DNA from: Selenomonas sp. oral taxon 892 str. F0426
GTDB taxonomy: Bacteria > Bacillota > Negativicutes > Selenomonadales > Selenomonadaceae
Assembly: GCF_000468035.1 (NCBI RefSeq)
Contig: NZ_KI260535.1
Location: forward strand, 102,806-166,805
Direction: 5' to 3'
DNA length: 64,000 nucleotides
The notes below the pieces were generated by a model, which was given only the letters and a program-made list of their open reading frames with translations, did no database searches and was not told where the DNA came from. Within the stretch, counting starts at the first letter, position 1, and each line of letters starts with the position of its first letter. Of the stretch, positions 15,901 to 24,079 are shown piece after piece. The position numbers and the translations under genes are program-made.

Positions 15901-16785
15901 ATGGAGTTCATGCACCAGATACTGCAGCAGCTCATCAACGGGATTTCGCTGGGCAGTATCTACGCACTGATTGCTCTCGGCTATACGATGATCTACGGCA
16001 TCATCAAGCTCATCAACTTCGCGCACGGTGACATCTACATGGTCGGCGCATACCTCGGCTTTTACGCCATCACGCTTGGCATCCCCGTTGTGCCTGCAAT
16101 CCTCATCGCGATGGCGGTCACATCGCTGCTCGGCGTCCTCGTCGAGCGCTTTGCCTACCGCCCGCTGCGCCACGCGCCGCGCATCTCCGTGCTCATCACG
16201 GCGATCGGTGTGTCCTTCCTGCTCGAGTACGTGATGATGGCGGTTGTCTCGCCGACGCCGCGTACCTTCCCCGCAACGATCAGCGACATTTCGTTTGATC
16301 TAGCGGGACTGATCATCAGTGGACAGCAGCTTCTCATCATGGGCGTGACCTTCATCCTGATGCTCATTCTTACCTACATCGTGCGCTCGACCAAGATCGG
16401 CAAGGCGATGCGCGCCGCGTCCTATGACACGGAGGCAGCGCAGCTCATGGGCATCAACGCGAACCGCATCATCTCGATCACGTTCGCCATCGGCTCGGCG
16501 CTCGCGGCGGTCGCGGGCGTGCTCATCGGCATCTACTACAACTCGATCGACCCGCTCATGGGACTGATGCCCGGCATCAAGGCATTCGTTGCGGCGGTGT
16601 TCGGCGGCATCGGCATCCTGCCGGGCGCGGTGGTCGGCGGACTTGTCCTCGGCATCGTTGAGGCGTTCATCTCGGGCTTTGGCTTCTCGATGTTCCGCGA
16701 TGCAGCGGCGTTCGCCATCCTGATTCTCGTCCTGCTCTTCAAACCCGCAGGTATCTTCGGGAAAAACGTCAAGGAAAAGGTCTAA
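15901..16785 (+). CDS. livH: Branched-chain amino-acid ABC permease LivH
   Basis: A 294-residue inner-membrane permease with about eight transmembrane segments. It opens QLINGISLGSIYALIALGYTMIYGIIKLINFAHGD, the hallmark of LivH, and holds the EAA-like loop RAASYDTEAAQLMGINANRIISITFAIGSALAAVAG. It pairs with LivM to form the membrane pore. SD GGAGGG 8 bases before the ATG; livM starts 12 bases after the stop. Confidence 0.95.
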   Translation: MEFMHQILQQLINGISLGSIYALIALGYTMIYGIIKLINFAHGDIYMVGAYLGFYAITLGIPVVPAILIAMAVTSLLGVLVERFAYRPLRHAPRISVLITAIGVSFLLEYVMMAVVSPTPRTFPATISDISFDLAGLIISGQQLLIMGVTFILMLILTYIVRSTKIGKAMRAASYDTEAAQLMGINANRIISITFAIGSALAAVAGVLIGIYYNSIDPLMGLMPGIKAFVAAVFGGIGILPGAVVGGLVLGIVEAFISGFGFSMFRDAAAFAILILVLLFKPAGIFGKNVKEKV

Positions 16786-16797
16786 GGAGGGTTGTTT

Positions 16798-17748
16798 ATG
16801 AACATATTGCAGAAAAACGATCTCAAAATGCTCATTGTCGCCCTCGTGATCTACGGCATCATCATGGGGCTGACGAGCGCGGGAATGCTGAATGCGTTCT
16901 GGCAGCTGAACCTCATCTTCGCCGGACTCAACATCATCCTTGCGGCAAGCCTCAACCTGATCAATGGGTACACCGGGCAGTTTTCGTTGGGTCATGCCGG
17001 TTTTATGGCAGTCGGCGCATACGTCGGCGTCGTACTCACGACCAACTTCCAGGTCCCCTTCCCCCTCGCTGTCCTCGCAGGCGGCATTGCTGCGGGTCTC
17101 TTGGGAGCACTCATCGGTCTGCCGACGCTGCGTCTGCGCGGTGACTATCTCGCCATCGCGACGCTTGGTCTCGGCGAGATCGTCCGCATCATCATTATCA
17201 ATGTTCCCTACATCGGCGGTGCAGCGGGGTTCAAGGGGATTGCCCACCACACAAATTTCACATGGGTCTTCTTCCTGATGCTCATCACCCTCTTTGTAAT
17301 CAAAAATTTTGTGAACTCGCGCCACGGCCGCGCCTGCCTCGCGATTCGCGAGAACGAGATTGCGGCGGAGTCGATGGGCGTCAACACGACGAAATACAAA
17401 GTTCTCGCGTTCACCATCGGTGCATTCTTCGCCGGACTGGCGGGCGTCCTCTTCGGACACAATATGTACATCCTCAGCCCTGCCTCGTTCACATTCATGC
17501 AGTCCTTCAACATCCTTATCATGGTCGTCATGGGCGGTCTTGGCTCGATGACCGGCTCCATTGCAGGCGCACTCGTCGTCACATTCCTCTCCGCAGCGCT
17601 TGCGAGCTTCCCGAATGCACGCATGATCATCTATGCGATCGCCCTCATTCTGCTCATGTTCTACCGTCCGCAGGGTCTCTTCGGCTACGTCGAGGTCACA
17701 GCAATGCAGCCGCTGCGCCGCTTCTTCAAGAAAGGCGGTGAGGCATAA
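16798..17748 (+). CDS. livM: Branched-chain amino-acid ABC permease LivM
   Basis: A 316-residue membrane protein, the second pore subunit. LivM features: LNLINGYTGQFSLGHAGFMAVGAY near residue 60, LRLRGDYLAIATLGLGEIVR, and the coupling region AIRENEIAAESMGVNTTKYKVLAF. The ATG at 16798 has AAGGAGG 7 bases upstream; an in-frame TTG at 16792 is less likely. Its stop shares one base with the livG start (TAATG), indicating translational coupling. Confidence 0.95.
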   Translation: MNILQKNDLKMLIVALVIYGIIMGLTSAGMLNAFWQLNLIFAGLNIILAASLNLINGYTGQFSLGHAGFMAVGAYVGVVLTTNFQVPFPLAVLAGGIAAGLLGALIGLPTLRLRGDYLAIATLGLGEIVRIIIINVPYIGGAAGFKGIAHHTNFTWVFFLMLITLFVIKNFVNSRHGRACLAIRENEIAAESMGVNTTKYKVLAFTIGAFFAGLAGVLFGHNMYILSPASFTFMQSFNILIMVVMGGLGSMTGSIAGALVVTFLSAALASFPNARMIIYAIALILLMFYRPQGLFGYVEVTAMQPLRRFFKKGGEA

Positions 17749-18518
17749 TGGCAAAGGATTTACTCACAGCGACCGACGTCTCGATGGTCTTTGGCGGCCT
17801 CAAGGCGATTGTGGATTTTAACGTCCACATCAAAAATGGCGAGCTTCTCGGCCTCATCGGACCGAACGGCGCGGGCAAGACGACGGCATTCAACCTCTTT
17901 ACAGGCGTCTACCAGCCGACCACGGGCGAGATCATGTTCAAGGACAAGAGCATCGTTGGCCTCAAGCCCAATCAGATCACAGAGCGCGGCATCGCGCGCA
18001 CGTTCCAGAACATCCGTCTCTTTGGCGAGCTCTCCGTACTCGATAACGTAAAGATCGCCTACCATTGCCATATGAACTACGGGCTGATCGAGTCGGTACT
18101 GCGTGTTGGGCGCTACTGGTCTGAGGAACGGAAGCTGGAGGAGGAGGCCTATCGCCTGCTCGAGATCTTCCATCTCGCTGATACGGCGCAGGAAAAGGCA
18201 AAAAATCTGCCGTACGGCGCACAGCGCCGCCTTGAGATCGCACGTGCACTCGCGGCACAGCCAAGCCTCCTGCTCCTCGATGAGCCAGCGGCGGGTATGA
18301 ACCCACAGGAGACACTCGAGCTCATGGAGATGATCCGGTGGGTCAAGAGGGAGTTCGGCATTACGATCCTCCTCATTGAGCACGATATGGCTCTTGTCAT
18401 GGGCATCTGCGAGCGCATTTACGTGCTCGAGTACGGTGCAATCATTGCCAACGGAACACCCGAGGAGATTCGCTCGAATCCCGAGGTCATCCGTGCATAT
18501 CTGGGGGCGGAGGAGTAA
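17748..18518 (+). CDS. livG: Branched-chain amino-acid ABC ATPase LivG
   Basis: A 256-residue cytoplasmic ATPase of the importer. Walker A GPNGAGKTT (about 38-46), LivG-type GIARTFQNIRLFGELSVLDNV, signature region NLPYGAQRRLEIARAL, Walker B LLLLDEPAAGMNP, and switch His in LLIEHDMALVMGI. The signature reads YGAQRR where many ABC proteins have SGGQ, which is normal for LivG. Followed one base later by livF. Confidence 0.95.
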   Translation: MAKDLLTATDVSMVFGGLKAIVDFNVHIKNGELLGLIGPNGAGKTTAFNLFTGVYQPTTGEIMFKDKSIVGLKPNQITERGIARTFQNIRLFGELSVLDNVKIAYHCHMNYGLIESVLRVGRYWSEERKLEEEAYRLLEIFHLADTAQEKAKNLPYGAQRRLEIARALAAQPSLLLLDEPAAGMNPQETLELMEMIRWVKREFGITILLIEHDMALVMGICERIYVLEYGAIIANGTPEEIRSNPEVIRAYLGAEE

Positions 18519-18519
18519 G

Positions 18520-19257
18520 ATGGCAAACGAAACGAAGACGAATACTGCTCCCATGCTTCGCGTGGCGGATCTGGAGGTCTACTACGGTGCAATTCACGCG
18601 CTCAAGGGACTGTCATTGGAAGTAAACCAGGGTGAGATTGTCACTCTCATCGGTGCGAACGGCGCGGGCAAGTCCACAACGCTCCGCACGATCTCGGGGC
18701 TGATCGCCCCGCGCAGCGGTGTCGTCGAATTCGAGGGCAAAAGCATCGCAGATACCGGCGCACATGAGATTGTGCGTGCCGGCATCTCACAGGTCCCCGA
18801 GGGACGACGCATCTTTGCCGAGATGACCGTGCTTGAAAACCTGGAGCTGGGTGCGTTCACGCGCAGTGACAAGGACGGTATCGCCGCCGATATGGAGATG
18901 GTCTTTACGCGCTTCCCGCGCCTGAAGGAGCGCATCGCCCAGCAGGCAGGCACACTTTCGGGCGGTGAGCAGCAGATGCTCGCGATGGGGCGCGCGCTCA
19001 TGAGCCGCCCACGCCTCCTGCTCCTCGACGAACCGTCGATGGGACTTGCGCCGCTCCTCATCAAGGAGATTTTCTCGATCATCGTTGACATCAACAAGAC
19101 AGGCACAACGGTCCTCCTCGTCGAGCAGAACGCGAATATGGCGCTCTCCATCGCGAACCGCGCCTACGTCCTCGAGACGGGACGCATTACGCTCTCGGGC
19201 GATGCAAAGGAGCTGGCGGCGAGTGAGGATGTGCGGAAAGCTTATCTGGGGGGATAA
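18520..19257 (+). CDS. livF: Branched-chain amino-acid ABC ATPase LivF
   Basis: A 245-residue ATPase, partner of LivG. Walker A GANGAGKSTT, ISQVPEGRRIFAEMTVLENLELG, signature LSGGEQQMLAMGRAL, Walker B LLLLDEPSMGLAP and LLVEQNANMALSIA. Start at 18520 is one base after the livG stop and is preceded by GGAGGAG; the longer upstream frame overlaps livG and is rejected. It ends the liv operon; a 38-bp repeat copy follows 26 bases after its stop. Confidence 0.95.
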   Translation: MANETKTNTAPMLRVADLEVYYGAIHALKGLSLEVNQGEIVTLIGANGAGKSTTLRTISGLIAPRSGVVEFEGKSIADTGAHEIVRAGISQVPEGRRIFAEMTVLENLELGAFTRSDKDGIAADMEMVFTRFPRLKERIAQQAGTLSGGEQQMLAMGRALMSRPRLLLLDEPSMGLAPLLIKEIFSIIVDINKTGTTVLLVEQNANMALSIANRAYVLETGRITLSGDAKELAASEDVRKAYLGG

Positions 19258-19282
19258 AATCGCGCAGATTGGGCGGAAAAGA

Positions 19283-19320
19283 TGCACCAACCTGACAGAC
19301 TTCATTTTATCAGCGATTCC
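19283..19320. repeat. 38-bp dispersed repeat, copy 2
   Basis: Matches 2000-2037 at 35 of 38 positions. It lies just after livF and before copy d of the GC-rich element. Confidence 0.7.
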
Positions 19321-19339
19321 CTAGTATGCCGTGGTGCAA

Positions 19340-19397
19340 AGCCTCCCCCGTCGCTACGGGGGAGGGGAACCATGCGCAGCATGGTGGAAGGGGCGCC
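19340..19397 (-). repeat. GC-rich palindromic dispersed element, copy d (short form)
   Basis: GCCTCCCCCG-tcgcta-CGGGGGAGG, then ACCATG-cgcag-CATGGT and GGAAGGGGCGCC. Same orientation as copy a; only the first half of the element is present. Confidence 0.8.
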
Positions 19398-19505
19398 ATG
19401 ATGGGATGCCGTTCTCTCCCGTACCACAAAAGAAGGAGAACTGCCCTATCAACGCGAATACTAGAGAATATATCGCACGTATCCATTGGCAAGGAGGAAG
19501 CATTT

Positions 19506-20150
19506 ATGTTTGTTGCCGACTGTATGACCAAGAACCCCGTCACGATTGCCCCTGATATGGGTATTGATGAGGCGGCAAAGCTCATGGATAAAGGCCATTT
19601 TCGTCGTCTCCCCGTTGTGGAGCACGGAAAACTCGTCGGCTTTTTCACGAATCGCGATCTCCTGCGGGCCTCGCCGTCTACGGCAACCACACTCGATCGC
19701 TTTGAAATGCGCACCCTGCTCTCGAAGATCAAGGTCGCCGATGTCATGCAGAAGGACGTCATCACCGTCACGGACACGATGACGATTGAGGAGGCGGCAC
19801 TCGTCATGACGCGTGAGAAGATCGGCGGTATGCCCGTCCTCTCCGAGGTTGGAAAGCTCGTCGGCATCATCTCCTCCACGGACATCTTCAGGGCATTCAT
19901 CGCCGTCATGGGTCTCGACAGCGGCAAGACGCGCCTCACGATAGACGTCTCCGACCGCAAGGGCGTCCTGCGCGACATCTCGACCGTCCTCGCCGATCTC
20001 GACATCAGCATCGACAGCATGGTCACCCTCCCGCAGCCAAGCGGCACCTATCAGATCATCATCCGCGCCGACATCCCCGATGTGGATACGGTCAAGGAGC
20101 ACCTCTGGTCGAAGGGATTCACTGTCAGCCACGTCATCCAGCTCGGCTGA
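19506..20150 (+). CDS. CBS-CBS-ACT domain protein (AcuB-like)
   Basis: A 214-residue cytoplasmic protein. Two CBS modules are visible, VADCMTKNPVTIAPDMGIDEAAKLM... and VADVMQKDVITVTDTMTIEEAALVM..., each with a GxxVGxxTNRDLL/ISSTDIF end, followed by an ACT-like domain (LTIDVSDRKGVLRDISTVLADLDISIDSMV). CBS pairs bind adenine nucleotides and ACT domains bind amino acids, so it is probably an energy/amino-acid sensor. Position after the liv operon suggests, but does not prove, a link to branched-chain amino acids. ATG at 19506 has AAGGAGGAAG upstream; the in-frame extension is repeat DNA. Confidence 0.85.
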   Translation: MFVADCMTKNPVTIAPDMGIDEAAKLMDKGHFRRLPVVEHGKLVGFFTNRDLLRASPSTATTLDRFEMRTLLSKIKVADVMQKDVITVTDTMTIEEAALVMTREKIGGMPVLSEVGKLVGIISSTDIFRAFIAVMGLDSGKTRLTIDVSDRKGVLRDISTVLADLDISIDSMVTLPQPSGTYQIIIRADIPDVDTVKEHLWSKGFTVSHVIQLG

Positions 20151-20160
20151 ACACCTTCAT

Positions 20161-20207
20161 CCATACAAAAACTCTGCCGCTTTGGCTGCGGCAGAGTTTT
20201 TGTATGG
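20161..20207. terminator. Bidirectional terminator
   Basis: A perfect 20-bp stem (20161-20180 with 20188-20207), 7-base loop, with A and T runs on both sides. It separates the convergent CBS-ACT gene and apbE. Confidence 0.9.
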
Positions 20208-20213
20208 AATTCT

Positions 20214-21254
20214 TCACTCCCCAAGGACTCTCCCATCCGTCCCGATGAGGATGACGAATACGGGCGGAAAGTCCGCAAGCAAAGCACGCCCCTCCTCCGC
20301 GCCGAGCACAAATACCGCCGTCGAGAGCATATCCGAGAGCAGGCCCATATGCCCCTGCCATGCGGGCAAATCATCTGCGCCCAGCGGCAAGATCACCGCC
20401 GCGGAGGCAAGCCCCGTCTCTGCGGGGTATCCTGTGCGGGGGTCAATCAGATGATGAAACCGCCGTCCATCATAGATGAAGTACCGTTCGTCATCGCCCG
20501 ATACCGAAAGCACCTCATTCGAGAGCGGCAGCACGGCAATGATATCCGCACGATCTGCTCCGCGCGGGTTGCGGAGGCCGATCTGCCAAGGTTCTCTCTC
20601 CTCATTCATTCCCACGGCAAGAATCGAGCTCGTCCCAAGGTCGGCAAGCGCGTTCGTGATGTGCGCGCTCTGCCAGCTGTTATGAATGCTGTCCAGGGCG
20701 AGGCCCTTGATGAGTGCGCCGCAGTCGATCTTCATCCCCGCTTTCATAAGACGTGCTTCGTATTTTGTTTGCTCCCCCTCCTCCACTGCACGCAGCTCGA
20801 GTGATTCATAACCGACATGTGCACGCGCCTCCTCTACCGCTGCCGCAGACGGCGGAACCTTCGCCGTGCGTGCCTGTTCCCAGAGCTCTGTGAGGGTCCC
20901 CGCCGTCACATCGAACGCACCGTCCGAACGGCGTGCAATCAGCTGCGCGAGCGAGAGTGTTTCATAGAGCCTGGGTGAAATCTCCGTCCACCCTCCTGTG
21001 CCCGCAGCCGTCTCCATATCAGCGATAGATGCTCCGTCCGCATCGCGCTCCACCTGCGTCAGCACGGCAAGCCCATCGCGCAGTGCAGCCTGCGCTGTGA
21101 TCTCATCCGCACGTACAACAAGCCGCGCCACCGTCCCCATCACAAGACGCGTCTCCTCTGCCGTCACAACGCCCCCGCATCCGCCGAGAAGGAGAGAACC
21201 GCAGAAAATGACGATGGCAGGATTTTTAAGCAACGCAAAGAATCTTTGTATCAT
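20214..21254 (-). CDS. apbE: FAD:protein FMN transferase lipoprotein
   Basis: A 346-residue exported enzyme that attaches FMN to Thr/Ser residues of target proteins such as Rnf or Nqr subunits. It has a lipobox (LLLGGC near residue 26), the MGTVARLVV start of the ApbE fold, SDGAFDVTAGTLTELW, KIDCGALIKGLALD, LADLGTSSILAVG and the metal/flavin motif HHLIDPRTGYPAE near residue 280. No Rnf or Nqr genes are in the window. SD AAAGGAA before the ATG. Divergent from the gtrA-like gene with 32 bases between them. Confidence 0.93.
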   Translation of the reverse strand: MIQRFFALLKNPAIVIFCGSLLLGGCGGVVTAEETRLVMGTVARLVVRADEITAQAALRDGLAVLTQVERDADGASIADMETAAGTGGWTEISPRLYETLSLAQLIARRSDGAFDVTAGTLTELWEQARTAKVPPSAAAVEEARAHVGYESLELRAVEEGEQTKYEARLMKAGMKIDCGALIKGLALDSIHNSWQSAHITNALADLGTSSILAVGMNEEREPWQIGLRNPRGADRADIIAVLPLSNEVLSVSGDDERYFIYDGRRFHHLIDPRTGYPAETGLASAAVILPLGADDLPAWQGHMGLLSDMLSTAVFVLGAEEGRALLADFPPVFVILIGTDGRVLGE

Positions 21255-21286
21255 ATGTATTCCTTTCGATTTATGTGAGGTGCTCT

Positions 21287-21673
21287 ATGCCGCGTTCCCG
21301 ATTCTATGAGATTGCCCGCTTCATCCTTGTCGGCGGTGCATGCTTCGTGCTCGACTACGGCCTGCTCTACATCCTCACCGAATACGGCGGACTTCACTAC
21401 CTTCTCTCGGCAGGAGTCTCCTTCACCATCTCTGTCTTTGTCAACTATTGGCTCTGCCTCGTCTGTGTTTTTTGCGGCGCAAATACACAGACGCACCGCG
21501 CAAAGATGCTCTTCTTCGGTTCAAGCATCGCAGGCCTGGGGCTCAATCAGCTCCTCATGTGGATGCTCGTCGATCTCTTTGGCATCTACTACATGATCGC
21601 AAAACTCATCGCAGCCGGCATCGTCATGGTGTGGAACTACGTTCTCAAACGCCGTGCCGTCCTTGGTAAATAA
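21287..21673 (+). CDS. GtrA-like membrane protein
   Basis: A 128-residue protein with four hydrophobic segments typical of the GtrA family: RFILVGGACFVLDYGLLYIL, SAGVSFTISVFVNYWLC, FFGSSIAGLGLNQLLMWML and KLIAAGIVMVWNYVLKRRAVL. Family members are proposed to move polyprenyl-linked sugars across the membrane for surface glycan or O-antigen modification. No dedicated glycosyltransferase is adjacent. The ATG at 21287 has GAGGTG 5 bases upstream; a GTG at 21275 is an alternative. Confidence 0.85.
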   Translation: MPRSRFYEIARFILVGGACFVLDYGLLYILTEYGGLHYLLSAGVSFTISVFVNYWLCLVCVFCGANTQTHRAKMLFFGSSIAGLGLNQLLMWMLVDLFGIYYMIAKLIAAGIVMVWNYVLKRRAVLGK

Positions 21674-21756
21674 TATCATTCTAACACGCACGGCTGCATG
21701 AGGCAAATAAGCCTTTTATCCATCACGCACTCCATCGTAGTATAAAATAATCATAT

Positions 21757-21848
21757 CTGCCCCTATGTATACTTCTCGCAAATAGGTCGGTTGTCGCTGG
21801 AAAAGCTGTATTTCCGACCCATAGAGAGTGTAAATATGGGCAGTTTTT
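21757..21848 (+). ncRNA. Candidate structured RNA or long-loop terminator
   Basis: CTGCCCCTAT (21757-21766) pairs with ATATGGGCAG (21834-21843), one mismatch, and TTTTT follows. Inside, GGTCGG (21785-21790) pairs with CCGACC (21814-21819). The fold is nested and directional. It could be the gtrA terminator or a small RNA; the -10-like TATAAA at 21741-21746 lacks a good -35. Confidence 0.35.
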
Positions 21849-21955
21849 GTTTGTAATTCCAATTTAACCATACCAAATAGAGGATATTGTCTATTATAAT
21901 AGAATATAGGTAATGAATTCACTCTTATAAATTTAATTCAATAGCTAAAATTGTC

Positions 21956-21984
21956 TTGCTATTTTAGCAATTTTGAGTTACACT
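21956..21984 (+). promoter_or_regulatory. Promoter and operator of DeoR-type gene
   Basis: TTGCTA (21956-21961), 17 bases, TACACT (21979-21984). The -35 box is one arm of a perfect inverted repeat TTGCTA-TTT-TAGCAA (21956-21970), as expected for autorepression. Confidence 0.55.
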
Positions 21985-22062
21985 AAAAAAAAAGGTAGAC
22001 GGCTCATTGACCGCAGATATGTGAGCATCGTCAATTTCATCTGCGTAAAGGGAGTGAATATC

Positions 22063-22830
22063 ATGTTTCTCGAGGAGCGCCAGGAGCTCATCGTCCGCAT
22101 GGTGGAGCGTGACGGTAAGGTCAAGGTCAAAGAGCTCAGCGCCAAATTCAAGGTAACCGAGGATTGTATCCGCAAGGATCTGGGGTCGCTCGAGCGGCAG
22201 GGGCGACTGAAGCGCACCTATGGCGGTGCCGTGAAACTGACGCAGAGCGTTCACATGATCGAGGTCAGCCGTCATCGTCACATGGATGTCGAGGCAAAAC
22301 GCCGCATTGCACAGGCTGCCGTCTCCCTTATCCAGGACAAGGACATGGTTTTCCTCGATGTCTCGACGAGCAATCTTGCAATTGCCGAACTTCTCATGAA
22401 GAGTGACCGCGATCTCACGGTTGTAACAAACATGGTCGACGTACTCGGCGTGCTCGCGCGCAACCCGCGCATCGAGCTGATCTTTGCGGGCGGACAGATC
22501 AACCGCGGACGCGATGGATTCTGGGGCGGCATGACACAGGATTTCATCGGCAAACTCAAACCCGACATCGCGTTTGTCGGCGCAGTCGGCGTCGATGTCA
22601 AGGGAAACAGTGTGTCCACCTATGATATCGATGACGGGCTGAACAAGGCACGCATCATTGCGCGCAGCAAACGTGCCTACGTAGTAGCAGAGGCACGAAA
22701 GCTCTCGACGGACGGCAACTATGACTATACCCCGCTCAACGCCCTTGCAGGCCTTGTGACGGATACAGAACCACCTTCGGACATCCGTGCAGCGGCGGCA
22801 GAACTCGGTGTGGATATCGTACTGCCGTAA
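22063..22830 (+). CDS. DeoR/GlpR-family transcriptional regulator
   Basis: A 255-residue repressor. The N-terminal helix-turn-helix reads ERQELIVRMVERDGKVKVKELSAKF (in part) with VTEDCIRKDLGSLERQGRLKRTYGGAV, the DeoR signature; the C-terminal sugar-phosphate sensor domain contains FLDVSTSNLAIAELL, FAGGQINRGRDGFWG and DIAFVGAVGVD. Regulators of this type respond to phosphorylated sugars. It stands alone: no sugar operon is adjacent, and fruK lies 40 kb away. The ATG at 22063 has AAAGGGAGTG upstream; the earlier in-frame ATG at 21973 lies within the promoter. Confidence 0.9.
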   Translation: MFLEERQELIVRMVERDGKVKVKELSAKFKVTEDCIRKDLGSLERQGRLKRTYGGAVKLTQSVHMIEVSRHRHMDVEAKRRIAQAAVSLIQDKDMVFLDVSTSNLAIAELLMKSDRDLTVVTNMVDVLGVLARNPRIELIFAGGQINRGRDGFWGGMTQDFIGKLKPDIAFVGAVGVDVKGNSVSTYDIDDGLNKARIIARSKRAYVVAEARKLSTDGNYDYTPLNALAGLVTDTEPPSDIRAAAAELGVDIVLP

Positions 22831-22876
22831 ATATCACATCATCGTATATTGTATTGCTTTGCTGGAAAGAACTGTA

Positions 22877-22909
22877 AAAACCGGGACGGTCACTTGCCGT
22901 CTCGGTTTT
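22877..22909 (+). terminator. Terminator after DeoR-type gene
   Basis: 13-bp stem AAAACCGGGACGG / CCGTCTCGGTTTT with one G-T pair and a 7-base loop. Confidence 0.8.
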
Positions 22910-22939
22910 CTTGTGCGAAAATATATAAGGGGGAATGAT

Positions 22940-23827
22940 ATGAAGGATCTGCTCGATCACTGCACGCTCTGCCCGCGCGGCTGCGGCGTGAATCGGAATG
23001 CCGGCGCACGTGGGTTCTGCGGCGCAGGCCGTGCGGTACGCGTTGCGCGTACGATGCTGCATGAATGGGAGGAGCCGTGCCTGGTCGGCACGCACGGCGC
23101 AGGCGCGGTATTCTTCGCCCACTGCACGCTGCGCTGTATTTACTGCCAGAATCACGAAATCAGCCATGAAGGGCAAGGCACGGAGATGGACGAGGACGAG
23201 CTTGCCGCGCGCTTTCTCTCACTCGAACGCGCGGGCGCAGCAACGCTTGATCTCGTGACGCCGACGCACTACACCCCGCAGATCCTCGATGCCCTCACGC
23301 TTGCAAAAACGCGCGGACTGCATATCCCGATCGTTTGGAACACAAGCGGCTATGAGACGGTGGAGAATATCATGCGGCTTGCGGGCGCAGTGGATATCTA
23401 TCTGCCCGATCTGAAGTATGATACGGAGGAAAGCGGACGTCTCTATTCGTGTGCGCCAGACTATGCAGCAGCGGCCTGGGCAGCGCTCAACGCAATGGCA
23501 GAACAGGTCGGCTCGGTGCGTTTTGGTGCCGATGGACAGCTTCTGCGCGGCGTGCTCGTCCGCCATCTCGTGCTGCCGGGACACCGCCATGAGAGCATCG
23601 CCCTCGTGCGGCGGCTGTGGGATGCGTTCGGCGACCGCATCCAGCTCAGTCTGATGCGGCAATATACGCCGCTCTACCGCGCCGCCGAGTTCCCGCCGCT
23701 CCACCGCCGCCTCACAACATTTGAGTATGAGAGTGTGGTCGCGGCGGCACGTGACCTCGGGATGGAGCACGTCTATGTGCAGGGCGCGGAGGCGGTTGGC
23801 GCACAATATGTGCCCGATTTTGCGTGA
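22940..23827 (+). CDS. Radical SAM protein of the PFL-activase-like (COG1313) type
   Basis: A 295-residue radical SAM enzyme. An N-terminal CTLCPRGCGVNR resembles a zinc or Fe-S knuckle; the cluster motif CTLRCIYCQN is near residue 67-76, giving CxxxCxxC, followed by EISHEGQGTEMDEDELA. Further on are TPTHYTPQILDAL and LPDLKYDTEESGRLYS, typical of the pyruvate-formate-lyase-activase-like family. It is not the canonical PflA and the substrate of this group is not established. SD AAGGGGGA upstream; the longer in-frame start at 22787 crosses the preceding terminator. Confidence 0.85.
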   Translation: MKDLLDHCTLCPRGCGVNRNAGARGFCGAGRAVRVARTMLHEWEEPCLVGTHGAGAVFFAHCTLRCIYCQNHEISHEGQGTEMDEDELAARFLSLERAGAATLDLVTPTHYTPQILDALTLAKTRGLHIPIVWNTSGYETVENIMRLAGAVDIYLPDLKYDTEESGRLYSCAPDYAAAAWAALNAMAEQVGSVRFGADGQLLRGVLVRHLVLPGHRHESIALVRRLWDAFGDRIQLSLMRQYTPLYRAAEFPPLHRRLTTFEYESVVAAARDLGMEHVYVQGAEAVGAQYVPDFA

Positions 23828-23927
23828 TTAGATTCGATATTATAATGGAGCAGTGTGAACCCAATGCGAACGCTTAGTTACGCAAGTGATCGTGCGCTTG
23901 TACGCTTAAATACCGTCGGACTTCTTA

Positions 23928-24007
23928 AACGCGCTTCGCTTGAACGAAAGAAATCCGACGGAGCGTGCCGCGCACTTTACTCACTTACTCCACTAGGGTT
24001 CGCTTAT
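23928..24007 (+). repeat. 80-bp repeat, copy 1 (inverted relative to window end)
   Basis: About nine in ten positions match the reverse complement of 63921-64000. A hairpin CCGTCGGACTTCTT (23913-23926) / AAGAAATCCGACGG (23948-23961) overlaps its start, 13 of 14 pairs. Confidence 0.75.
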
Positions 24008-24079
24008 GGGCATCACACTGCTCTACGCATATGCACGGCATAACGTCATTGGTTCCCTCAACCACACCAAGCATGTCAT

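Larger units (their letters stand above)
21674..22062. other. AT-rich 389-base intergenic region
   Basis: Holds a structured element ending in a T run (21757-21848) and the promoter/operator of the DeoR-type gene (21956-21984). A 68-codon minus-strand frame here has no SD and looks accidental. Much more AT-rich than its surroundings. Confidence 0.6.

Noticed and set aside
3446..19397. Palindromic repeats as a CRISPR array
   Set aside because: Units are kilobases apart, unequal in length and without regular spacers; no cas gene is present.
21716..21922. 68-codon minus-strand frame in the AT-rich spacer
   Set aside because: No SD, no similarity that I can recognise, and it overlaps a structured element on the other strand.
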